A stretch of 39,197 bases of DNA from Pseudomonadota bacterium (GTDB lineage Bacteria; Pseudomonadota; Gammaproteobacteria; Steroidobacterales; Steroidobacteraceae): the NCBI GenBank assembly GCA_023391335.1, contig JAEWBG010000052.1:1-39197 (forward strand), written 5' to 3'. Both the position numbers and the translations under genes were made by a program. Below, in pieces: positions 23,547 to 30,042 of the stretch (positions within the stretch are counted from its first letter, which is position 1; every line of letters starts with the position of its first letter). The notes under the pieces were generated by a model. It saw only the letters and a list, made by a program, of their open reading frames with translations. It searched no databases and had not been told where the DNA came from.

Positions 23547-24547
23547 TGCCGCCGTGCTTGCACGTTGCGAGCGATGGTTGCGAGCACGGCCATGCGAACC
23601 GCCACGCCGTTCGTGACCTGCCGTTGAATGACGGACTGGGCACCGTCGGCGACTTCGCTCGCGATTTCGACGTCGCGATTCATCGGGCCGGGATGCATGA
23701 CGATCGCATCGGGCTTGGCGCGCTTCATCCTTTCCTTCGTGATCCCGAACGAACGGTGATAGCTTGCTTCGTCGGGAATCTGTGCGCTGCTCATACGCTC
23801 GCGCTGAATTCTTAGCGTCATCACGACGTCGACGCCTTCAATCGCTGCATCGATATCCGTAAAGCGCTTTGCGTTTGCAAACTCGTTCGCTTTGGGCATC
23901 AGGTCTTCGGGTGCAGCCATGCGAATCTCCGCAAAACCCAACGTCGAGAACACCTGTAGCGCAGATCGAGCGACGCGCGAATGCGCAATATCGCCCGCGA
24001 TCAGAACTTTGAGGCGCGACAACTCGGGCTTGAGTTGGCGAATCGTGAGCGCATCGAGCAGGCCTTGTGTGGGATGCGAGAGGTGCGCCTCGCCAGCATT
24101 CAAGATGCTCACGTGCGGAGCAACGTGTTGCGCAACGTACGAAGGCAGTCCCGGCTCCGCATCGCGCATGACGAGCACATCTGCGTGCATTGCCTGAAGC
24201 GTGTAGATCGTGTCGAGAACGGTCTCGCCCTTGACCCGCGAGGAGGTTTGCATGTCGAGGTTCACTACATCCGCGCCCAACCGTTGCGCGGCGAGTTCGA
24301 ACGATACGCGCGTGCGTGTGCTCGGTTCGAAGAAGAGATTGGCAACGGTGTGGCCAGCGAGACTTTGGTCCCGAGCCGGCAGGTCTCCGACCGGGCGCGT
24401 GTAGAACTGCGCGAGATCGAGGAGCGACAGAACCTCGGCACGGCTTAGACCTTCGAGCGTAATCAGATGCCGCAAGCGGCCTTCGGGATCGCGTTGAATC
24501 TTGGCGCTGAGGTCGGCGGGTGATTCGCTTACAGAAGGCTTGATCAT
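23537..24547 (-). CDS. pyrB: Aspartate carbamoyltransferase catalytic subunit
   Basis: A 336-residue enzyme that condenses carbamoyl phosphate and aspartate in pyrimidine synthesis. The carbamoyl-phosphate loop FEPSTRTRVSFELAAQRLG is at 73-91. SSRVKGETVLDT, the HPTQGLLDALTI motif, IAGDIAHSRVARS, DVVMTLRIQRERM and MHPGPMNRDVEI complete the active site. Length (336) fits the class of PyrB that in Pseudomonas associates with an inactive dihydroorotase homolog. That partner gene is not downstream here; a PyrK-like gene takes its place. pyrR, found upstream in Pseudomonas, is also absent. A weak GTGAAG precedes the ATG. Confidence 0.96.
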   Translation of the reverse strand: MIKPSVSESPADLSAKIQRDPEGRLRHLITLEGLSRAEVLSLLDLAQFYTRPVGDLPARDQSLAGHTVANLFFEPSTRTRVSFELAAQRLGADVVNLDMQTSSRVKGETVLDTIYTLQAMHADVLVMRDAEPGLPSYVAQHVAPHVSILNAGEAHLSHPTQGLLDALTIRQLKPELSRLKVLIAGDIAHSRVARSALQVFSTLGFAEIRMAAPEDLMPKANEFANAKRFTDIDAAIEGVDVVMTLRIQRERMSSAQIPDEASYHRSFGITKERMKRAKPDAIVMHPGPMNRDVEIASEVADGAQSVIQRQVTNGVAVRMAVLATIARNVQARRHFQ

Positions 24548-24685
24548 CGCTTCACTGTCGTTGCAGCGGCGAGGACCGACCTGCCGCGTTAGTAGAGACT
24601 ATCCAAAGACATGATCGCGCGCCTCGCGTCGTGATCTTGCAATCACTGCCATGCGTCGGCATCAGCAGCCTGCGCGCAATCACTC

Positions 24686-25147
24686 TTATAGCAATTGCGC
24701 TGCATGGGGATTCTCGAACCACCGCTCGAGCAATATGCGTGCGGCAATCATGTCGACATCGGCGTGAGTCGTACGTTTGCGCTTCAAACCTTGCGCGCGT
24801 GCTTCGCGCAAAGCTGCTTCGGCTTCGCGCGAACTCAGCCGCTCATCCACCATCGCGACCGGCAGGCGATATCTCGCCTTCAGTTCGTGGCCAAAGGCGC
24901 GGCTTGGGTCAGTCAGCGCGGTGGGAGTGCCGTCCATATTATAGGGAAGTCCGACCACTAGCTGTTGCGGACGGTACTCGCCGATGAGGCGCTCGATGCT
25001 CGGCCAGGGGAATTCGGCGTGGACCGCAAGGGTGGTCAGTGGCCGAGCGGTGCGTGTCAGCGTGTCGCCGGTGGCGACGCCGATGCGGCGAGTGCCGAAA
25101 TCGAACGCGAGCAGGATGTGCGGCGTCGCGCAGTCCGCGCTCGCCAT
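24686..25147 (-). CDS. ruvX: Putative pre-16S rRNA nuclease YqgF/RuvX
   Basis: A 153-residue RNase H-fold nuclease implicated in 5' maturation of 16S rRNA. The catalytic Asp15 lies in LLAFDFGTRRIGVATGD. The core continues with LVVGLPYNMDGTPTALTDPSRAF, VAMVDERLSSREAE (second acidic site, DER) and HADVDMIAARILLERWF (final Asp). The ATG at 25147 overlaps the yqgE stop by one base (TGATG), and the translation from it starts just before the conserved core; the longer frame to 25216 runs inside yqgE. The yqgE-ruvX order is conserved and implies translational coupling. Confidence 0.94.
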   Translation of the reverse strand: MASADCATPHILLAFDFGTRRIGVATGDTLTRTARPLTTLAVHAEFPWPSIERLIGEYRPQQLVVGLPYNMDGTPTALTDPSRAFGHELKARYRLPVAMVDERLSSREAEAALREARAQGLKRKRTTHADVDMIAARILLERWFENPHAAQLL

Positions 25148-25710
25148 CAGGCGTGTCCTACGTGGGGACTGATCGTGGTGAGATCGATGCCAAGCAGGCG
25201 GCCTGCGGCGCGCCATCGCTGATCGTATGGGGTATCGAACAGGATGCGTTCATCGCACGGTACGGTCAGCCAAGCGTTCTGAATCAGTTCGTTTTCCAGC
25301 TGCCCAGCGCTCCATCCCGCGTACCCGAGCGCAACCAACGCGGTCTCCGGGCCGCTGCCCTGAGCCATGGCGCTCAGGATGTCAGGCGATGTCGTCACCT
25401 GAATACGGGACGAGACTTGGCGTGTGTGTTCCCATTGTCCGCCCGCGTAGTGAACGACGAACCCTCGATCGGTTTGCACCGGCCCGCCCTGCATCACCGG
25501 TTGGTGGCCGATCGGGCTGGCATTGGCCGGCATTTTCAATTGCTCGAACACGTCGGCCAGACGCATCTGCAACGGACGATTGATGATGATGCCGAGCGCA
25601 CCATCCTCGTTGTGTTCCCATATAAAAGTGACCGTCTGCGCGAAATTCGCATCGGTCATCGCGGGCATGGCGATCAGAAATTGATTGGTCAAGAAATCCG
25701 GGCTCGACAT
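25147..25710 (-). CDS. yqgE: YqgE/AlgH family protein
   Basis: A 187-residue protein of the UPF0301/AlgH family. Signatures are LTNQFLIAMPAMTDANFAQTVTFIWEHNEDGALGIIINRPLQM, GGPVQTDRGFVVH, LGYAGWSAGQLENELIQNAWLTVP and ILFDTPYDQRW. The ATG at 25710 (MSSPDFLTNQFLIAMP) gives the usual N-terminus; a TTG at 25746 would add twelve unconserved residues. Function is not settled; AlgH was named for an effect on alginate regulation in Pseudomonas. Its stop overlaps the ruvX start. Confidence 0.93.
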   Translation of the reverse strand: MSSPDFLTNQFLIAMPAMTDANFAQTVTFIWEHNEDGALGIIINRPLQMRLADVFEQLKMPANASPIGHQPVMQGGPVQTDRGFVVHYAGGQWEHTRQVSSRIQVTTSPDILSAMAQGSGPETALVALGYAGWSAGQLENELIQNAWLTVPCDERILFDTPYDQRWRAAGRLLGIDLTTISPHVGHA

Positions 25711-25916
25711 GCCGCAAGTATCGGGCCCAATCCCAGCCCGGCTCAAGGGATTTGGCAGTTAAGTGTCGGAGAGATCACATAAATCTGGGCGGGTAAGGTG
25801 AGGCGTGATGTTGTGAATTCGCTGCGCGAGTGAACGGGGCAGCTTGCCGCCGAGTGACCTCTCAGTCGCTGTCACCTATCCAACCAAGTCTCTGATCTCT
25901 TGGGGGATCTGTTTCG

Positions 25917-26837
25917 TCATTGCGCGGGCCCGGATACCACTCCGCTACCACCACCACCCTCAAGAAACTGCCATTCGTAAGCAAACCGGAGTTCGGAATA
26001 CTGCTTACGCAAATCGGCGGGGAAGGGGTCGAACGGCGAGGCGAGCCGCAGGATCGACAACGCAGCTTGATCGACTTCCTTGCGTCCGCTCGAGCGCTGC
26101 ACGACCGCTCGGCCCAGAGTCCCATCGGCCTTGATTGCTACTTCCAACACCGGATTGCCGACGTGCCCCGCACCGCGGATCGCTTGAGGAAAGTTCAAGG
26201 TCCCGAGACGTTCGATCTTGCGTCGCCATGCATCGAGGTAGGGCGCGAGTTTCGATTGCCTGGTGTTCGGAATGATTTCTTCGGCGCCATCGCGTCGTTT
26301 ACCTCGCAATCGCAACGTCTTATCGGTGGCGTTCGTCGCGATGGGCCGTGGCGCAGTCGGCGATAGTGCGAGGGGCGCTTCGGCTTGCTGTGCCGGCTGA
26401 TTCTCTCCGCTGCGGTAGTCGACCTCGTTGCGATTGCTGCGGCTGCTAATGATTTCCGTCGACTTCTGGCCGGAGACCGCTTCGCGATATTCCGTGCCGT
26501 TGCCTTCCGGCACGCCTGCCTGTTGGGCTGAGAGCAATGACGAGGCCGGATTCGCCGGCCGCACACGCTCATCCGTCGTGCCGCTTCCAAGCTGATTGTG
26601 CTGGGCGAGGTACTGGGCCGAGAGGTTGTCTGCCGCACGCGTGTCCTCACTCGTTGCGAGCAGCACTTCCAATGTCGGCGTCGGATGCTTTTGCTCATCC
26701 GGCACCGCAAACGTGATTCCCAATATGACGATCCCGTGAAATAGCGCCGCCAAGAACACCGTCGTCGTCAAACGGTCTTTAACGGGCGCGAATCCTTCAG
26801 CGGAGTCGTCGGGGAGGGTGTCGATGGCGGATGCCAT
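25917..26837 (-). CDS. tonB3: TonB-type energy transducer, TonB3-like
   Basis: A 306-residue inner-membrane protein. One hydrophobic helix lies at about 25-45 (TTVFLAALFHGIVILGITFAV). A long polar, Q/A/S-rich periplasmic linker (about 50-205) follows. The C-terminal TonB fold is seen in YLDAWRRKIERLGTLNFPQ, GNPVLEVAIKADGTLGRAVVQRSSGRKEVDQAALSILRLASPFDPFP and the FAYEWQF strand. The place between yqgE and gshB, beside pilG, is that of tonB3 in Pseudomonas, which affects twitching motility and pilus assembly. The ATG at 26837 directly abuts repeat element C, and no Shine-Dalgarno sequence is visible. No exbB or exbD is nearby. Confidence 0.87.
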   Translation of the reverse strand: MASAIDTLPDDSAEGFAPVKDRLTTTVFLAALFHGIVILGITFAVPDEQKHPTPTLEVLLATSEDTRAADNLSAQYLAQHNQLGSGTTDERVRPANPASSLLSAQQAGVPEGNGTEYREAVSGQKSTEIISSRSNRNEVDYRSGENQPAQQAEAPLALSPTAPRPIATNATDKTLRLRGKRRDGAEEIIPNTRQSKLAPYLDAWRRKIERLGTLNFPQAIRGAGHVGNPVLEVAIKADGTLGRAVVQRSSGRKEVDQAALSILRLASPFDPFPADLRKQYSELRFAYEWQFLEGGGGSGVVSGPAQ

Positions 26838-26989
26838 GTGATGGGGTGATGGGGTGATGCGGTGATGACGTGATGACGTGAAAGGTGAAGGATGTCAGAA
26901 GTTGCGATGGTGCGCCCTGAGACGCCTCCCCAATTTGCGAACCTAATCAAAGCCGGGAATTTACGCCGTTCACCCCATCACCTCATCAC
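26838..26989. repeat. Tandem-unit inverted repeat C (GTGATG family), gshB-tonB3 gap
   Basis: The left arm runs 26838-26881 as five or six GTGATGGG/GTGATGCG/GTGATGAC units and begins on the base next to the tonB3 start codon. The right arm 26970-26989 is complementary to 26838-26857 at 19 of 20 positions and contains the gshB stop codon (26978-26980). Same unit family as elements A and B, 15 kb away. Confidence 0.88.
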
Positions 26990-27952
26990 CAATCTCCTCG
27001 CCATCGCCTCCATCAACAAATCCGCAATGTTCGTCCCGAACTGCTTGTCGAGCTCGCGGACGCCGGTGGGGCTCGTAACGTTGATTTCGGTGACGAAGCC
27101 GCCGATGACATCGAGGCCGACGAAAAGCATGCCGCGATCGCGCAGGGTTGGACCGATTTGCGAGACGAGCCAGCGGTCGCGGTCTGTCAGTTCTCGCCCG
27201 ACCCCTTTGGCGCCGGCCGCAAGGTTGCCACGGTTGTCGGACTCGGACGGGATTCGCGCCAGTGCGTAGGGTGCAGGTTCGCCGTCGATCACGAGCACAC
27301 GCGAGTCGCCGGTCGTGACGATCTCCGGCAAGTACTTCTGCACGATCGCGAAGTTGGTGCCGTATTGCGTCATCGTTTCGAAGATGACGTTGGTGTTCTT
27401 CTCGCCACGGTCGATGACAAAGATGGAGCGGCCGCCCATGCCGTACAGCGGTTTGCAGACGATGCGCTGATGCTCCTGCAAAAAGGCATGCATGTCCTTC
27501 ATGTCGCGCGTGATGAGCGTAGGTGCGCAGCACTGCGGGAACCACGCCGTGAAGACTTTCTCGTTCATGTCACGCAATCCCTGCGGCCGATTCACGACGA
27601 GCGCGCCTTGGTCCTGCGCGCGTTCCAGAATGTACGTCGTGTAGATGAACTCCATATCGAAGGGCGGATCTTTGCGCATCAAGATCGCGTCGGCCTCGCC
27701 TAACTTGATCGTTTGTGTCTCGCCTAACGCGTACCAATCCTTGAGATCGTTCTTGACCTTGACCTCGCGCACGCGAGCCATGGCGACGCCATCTCGCAGC
27801 CACAGATCGGACTGCTCGGCGTACCACAACGTCCAGCCGCGTTGTTGCGCTGCCAGCATCATGGCCAACGTGGTGTCCTTGGCTGGTTTGATGGAGCCGA
27901 TCGGGTCCATGACGATGACGATCCGAGGGGGAGATGAGTTGGTTGAGTTCAT
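26978..27952 (-). CDS. gshB: Glutathione synthetase
   Basis: A 324-residue ATP-grasp ligase that joins gamma-glutamylcysteine and glycine. The prokaryotic GshB pattern is clear: IVIVMDPIGSIKPAKDTTLAMMLAAQQRGW, ADAILMRKDPPFDMEFIYTTYILE, the MNEKVFTAWFPQ segment, VCKPLYGMGGRSIFVI (ATP loop), TGDSRVLVIDGEP, and the end GLDVIGGFVTEINVTSPTGVRELDKQFG. Length fits (about 316). The last codons and TGA stop fall inside the right arm of repeat element C. Upstream of the ATG the sequence runs into element H, and there is no evident Shine-Dalgarno sequence. Synteny with tonB3 and pilG is conserved. Confidence 0.96.
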   Translation of the reverse strand: MNSTNSSPPRIVIVMDPIGSIKPAKDTTLAMMLAAQQRGWTLWYAEQSDLWLRDGVAMARVREVKVKNDLKDWYALGETQTIKLGEADAILMRKDPPFDMEFIYTTYILERAQDQGALVVNRPQGLRDMNEKVFTAWFPQCCAPTLITRDMKDMHAFLQEHQRIVCKPLYGMGGRSIFVIDRGEKNTNVIFETMTQYGTNFAIVQKYLPEIVTTGDSRVLVIDGEPAPYALARIPSESDNRGNLAAGAKGVGRELTDRDRWLVSQIGPTLRDRGMLFVGLDVIGGFVTEINVTSPTGVRELDKQFGTNIADLLMEAMARRLVMR

Positions 27953-28530
27953 TCGTGGAGTTGACCGTTAACGGTTGGCAGTTGGCAGGTGGCAGTAAGA
28001 ATCGACGGCCGTTGAGCGTTGAGAGTTGGCGGTCAGAGATCGGTTGTCAGTTGACGGTTGACGGTAGAACCCTGAACCAGCAAGCGGAAACGCAGAAGCG
28101 ACACTCAACCTGACGTTCATTGGATGCGCATCGCTCGCCACTTCTGGCCGTCAACTGCCAACTGACCACCGCCAACCAGTGAAGCAGTTCACGCTCGGGA
28201 AAAACGCATGTGACGGGCTTCATAGTATAGGTGTGCGAGCGATGGCGGCCCCATAACCAATATGTTAAAAGTCCGAACCATTGCGCAAGTGCTTAACTGC
28301 ATTGCCGATTTTTGCGAAAGCGCGCGAGTTCCAAGGCTCGATTGAGACTGCCGGCATGAAACTCGAGACGCCTTGAGCAGGCAGAGCGTGAATAGCGATT
28401 CACACATCGCGTTACACCGTCGAGTGCACAGTGTGAACGCAACCGCAGCGAGCGGGCTGCGCGAAGAGATATCAATGCGACTTGTGTCGAGCGAAGGCGG
28501 CGCTTGCGAGCGCGCCAAAGAGGAAAGCCG
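27953..28530. other. Divergent gshB-pilG region
   Basis: About 580 bases with no gene. The gshB-proximal third is filled by repeat element H (27961-28176). The rest (28177-28530) must hold the pilG promoter; an A-rich patch, TATAGG near 28229 and TATGTTAAAAG near 28260 are candidate elements, but no pair is spaced convincingly. The only frames here are minus-strand readings without family resemblance. AGAGGA ends the region as the pilG ribosome binding site. Confidence 0.45.
27961..28176. repeat. Tandem-unit inverted repeat H, gshB-pilG gap
   Basis: The left portion (27961-28063) contains many GTTGACG, GTTGGCA and GTTGAGC units of about 7 bases, including GTTGACGGTTGACGG at 28050-28064. The right portion (28148-28176) carries the inverse, CCGTCAACTGCCAACTG and onward. 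Pairing is imperfect, and the left portion may hold more than one arm. Confidence 0.7.
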
Positions 28531-28944
28531 ATGGAGAACTTAGCAACGACTGGCAGCCCCCGATTGTCGGGATTGAAAGTTCTGGTGATCGACGACAGCA
28601 AAACCATTCGGCGCACGGCCGAGACTTTGCTGACGAAAGAGGGATGCGAAGTCTTCACGGCTGTCGACGGTTTCGATGCATTGTCCAAGATCGCCGATCA
28701 CCAGCCGGACATCGTCTTCGTCGACATCATGATGCCGCGTCTGGATGGGTATCAGACCTGCTCGCTCATCAAGCACAACAAAGTTTTTCGTTCGATCCCC
28801 GTGATCATGCTGTCCAGCAAAGACGGTCTGTTCGATCGCGCACGCGGCCGCATCGTAGGGTCCGAGCACTATCTGACCAAGCCGTTCACTAAAGACGAAC
28901 TTCTGAACGCAATCGAAACCCATGTCGGCGCATTGGCAAGGTAA
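28531..28944 (+). CDS. pilG: Twitching motility response regulator PilG
   Basis: A 137-residue single-domain CheY-like receiver. Acidic pocket residues lie in VLVIDDSKTIRR (Asp21, Asp22), the phospho-acceptor is Asp65 in VFVDIMMPRLDGY, and the switch lysine is in HYLTKPF. The N-terminal stretch before the fold is typical of PilG. The ATG at 28531 is preceded by AGAGGA; an upstream TTG in frame is not needed. ChpA should phosphorylate it, promoting pilus extension through PilB in Pseudomonas. It heads the operon pilG-pilH-pilI-pilJ-chpA-chpC. Confidence 0.95.
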   Translation: MENLATTGSPRLSGLKVLVIDDSKTIRRTAETLLTKEGCEVFTAVDGFDALSKIADHQPDIVFVDIMMPRLDGYQTCSLIKHNKVFRSIPVIMLSSKDGLFDRARGRIVGSEHYLTKPFTKDELLNAIETHVGALAR

Positions 28945-29004
28945 AGGGATATGCCCGGTTTCTTGGGAGGCGCACGTACTGATCATGCTAAGGCGGAGCA
29001 AGGT

Positions 29005-29370
29005 ATGCCTCTGATCCTCATCGTCGATGACTCGCCTACGGAAGTGCACGTCATGCAGAAGGCGCTCGAGCGCCACGGTTATCAAACCGCCTCTGCTGGC
29101 GACGGCGCCGAAGCGATTCGCAAAGCCAAGGAGATGAAGCCGGATCTCATCTTCATGGACGTAGTCATGCCCGGAGTGAACGGTTTTCAAGCGACGCGCA
29201 AGCTCGCGTCCGACCCGGACACCAAGTCGATTCCCGTGATCATGGTGACCTCCAAGGACCAAGAGACGGATCGTATTTGGGGCATGCGCCAAGGGGCTGT
29301 CGATTACCTGGTCAAGCCGGTGTCGATGGACAAGCTCATTGAAAAGGCGCAAGCCGCGTTAGCAGGCTAG
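29005..29370 (+). CDS. pilH: Twitching motility response regulator PilH
   Basis: A 121-residue receiver-only protein. MPLILIVDDSPTEVHVMQKALERHG carries the acidic pair, Asp52 in IFMDVVMPGVNGFQATRKL is the phospho-acceptor, and VTSKDQETDRIWGMRQGAVDYLVKPV is diagnostic for PilH. I chose the ATG at 29005 because it gives the same length and N-terminus as Pseudomonas PilH, with GGAG upstream; an in-frame ATG at 28951 would add 18 unconserved residues. By homology PilH opposes PilG, acting as a phosphate sink or in PilT-dependent retraction. Confidence 0.95.
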   Translation: MPLILIVDDSPTEVHVMQKALERHGYQTASAGDGAEAIRKAKEMKPDLIFMDVVMPGVNGFQATRKLASDPDTKSIPVIMVTSKDQETDRIWGMRQGAVDYLVKPVSMDKLIEKAQAALAG

Positions 29371-29375
29371 AGCGC

Positions 29376-29933
29376 ATGCAAAGTCTCAAAGCGCTTCGCG
29401 ACAAACCGTTCGAGCTCTTGCGTGAGCTCGAGCGACTTGCGCGCACCGCACTTGCCGGTCAGGGGCGCGATGCAGCGGCCGATCGCGAATGGGTCGGTGT
29501 CGCGTTGCGAATGAGTGCGGAAAATTTCTTGGTTGCACGCGAAGAAACGCGCGAAGTCTTGGGTTATCCGTCTGTGGTCACGCGCGTGCCTGGTGCGAAA
29601 CCATGGATTCGCGGCATCGCCAATGTGCGTGGCCAGTTGTTACCCGTCGTCGACCTGCGAGCCTTTCTCGGCAGCGGTGTGACGAACGTGAGCCGCAGCG
29701 CGCGTGTCATCGTCGCGAACCATCGCGAAGTGCCTGCGGGCTTGTTGGTCGATGAAGTGTTGGGGTTTCGCAGGTTCTCCGACGGGGAATTTTCCGGCAC
29801 TACGCCGCCGACGATCGCGCGATGCGAGCGCTACTTGGCGGGTGCATTTAGACGCGGCGCAGAGACATGGCCAGTGTTCAGTCTGCGCAGCTTGCTCGAG
29901 AGTCCAGAGTTCTTGCAGGCGGCGGCTTCGTAA
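29376..29933 (+). CDS. pilI: CheW-like adaptor PilI
   Basis: A 185-residue CheW-domain protein. The PilI opening is MQSLKALRDKPFELLRELERLAR. The CheW fold follows with WVGVALRMSAENFLVAREETREVLGYPSVVTRVPGAKPWIRGIANVRGQLLPVVDLRAFLG, where the IRGIANVRGQLLPVVDL block is the canonical receptor/kinase contact strand. It should couple PilJ to ChpA at the pole. It starts five bases after pilH stops. Confidence 0.94.
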   Translation: MQSLKALRDKPFELLRELERLARTALAGQGRDAAADREWVGVALRMSAENFLVAREETREVLGYPSVVTRVPGAKPWIRGIANVRGQLLPVVDLRAFLGSGVTNVSRSARVIVANHREVPAGLLVDEVLGFRRFSDGEFSGTTPPTIARCERYLAGAFRRGAETWPVFSLRSLLESPEFLQAAAS

Positions 29934-29955
29934 CCGGCGCTGCGGACACACAGTC

Positions 29956-30042
29956 ATGAATGACAACAATCACAGCGTCGGTCTGATGCGCGCGAGCTTG
30001 CTAGAGCTGCTCGCCGTGCGGCCTGCAAAGGCGGCGTTATGA
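29956..30042 (+). CDS. Possible 28-residue leader ORF overlapping the pilJ start
   Basis: An ATG at 29956 reads MNDNNHSVGLMRASLLELLA to a TGA at 30040-30042. Its stop overlaps the pilJ start as ATGA, the same coupling geometry used elsewhere in this window. Its ribosome binding site is weak. It fills most of the 105-base pilI-pilJ gap. It could be a translated coupling peptide, a remnant of a longer gene, or chance; no family is recognised. Confidence 0.35.
   Translation: MNDNNHSVGLMRASLLELLAVRPAKAAL

Noticed and set aside
24548..24685. Remnant of pyrR between ruvX and pyrB
   Set aside because: The 138-base gap shows no readable PyrR-like residues in any frame, so the gene is simply absent here.
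25711..25916. Possible degenerate GTGATG-family element between tonB3 and yqgE
   Set aside because: Words such as GTGAGGCGTGATG and a distant TCACCT occur, but no arm pair aligns well enough to claim a repeat.
26838..26989. Tandem units considered as a CRISPR array
   Set aside because: Units are only about 8 bases with no unique spacers between them, and no cas genes occur in the window. The inverted partner arm fits a hairpin element instead.
28177..28290. Possible sigma-70 promoter for pilG
   Set aside because: TATAGG-like and TTAAAA-like words exist, but no -35/-10 pair with 16-18 base spacing could be defended.
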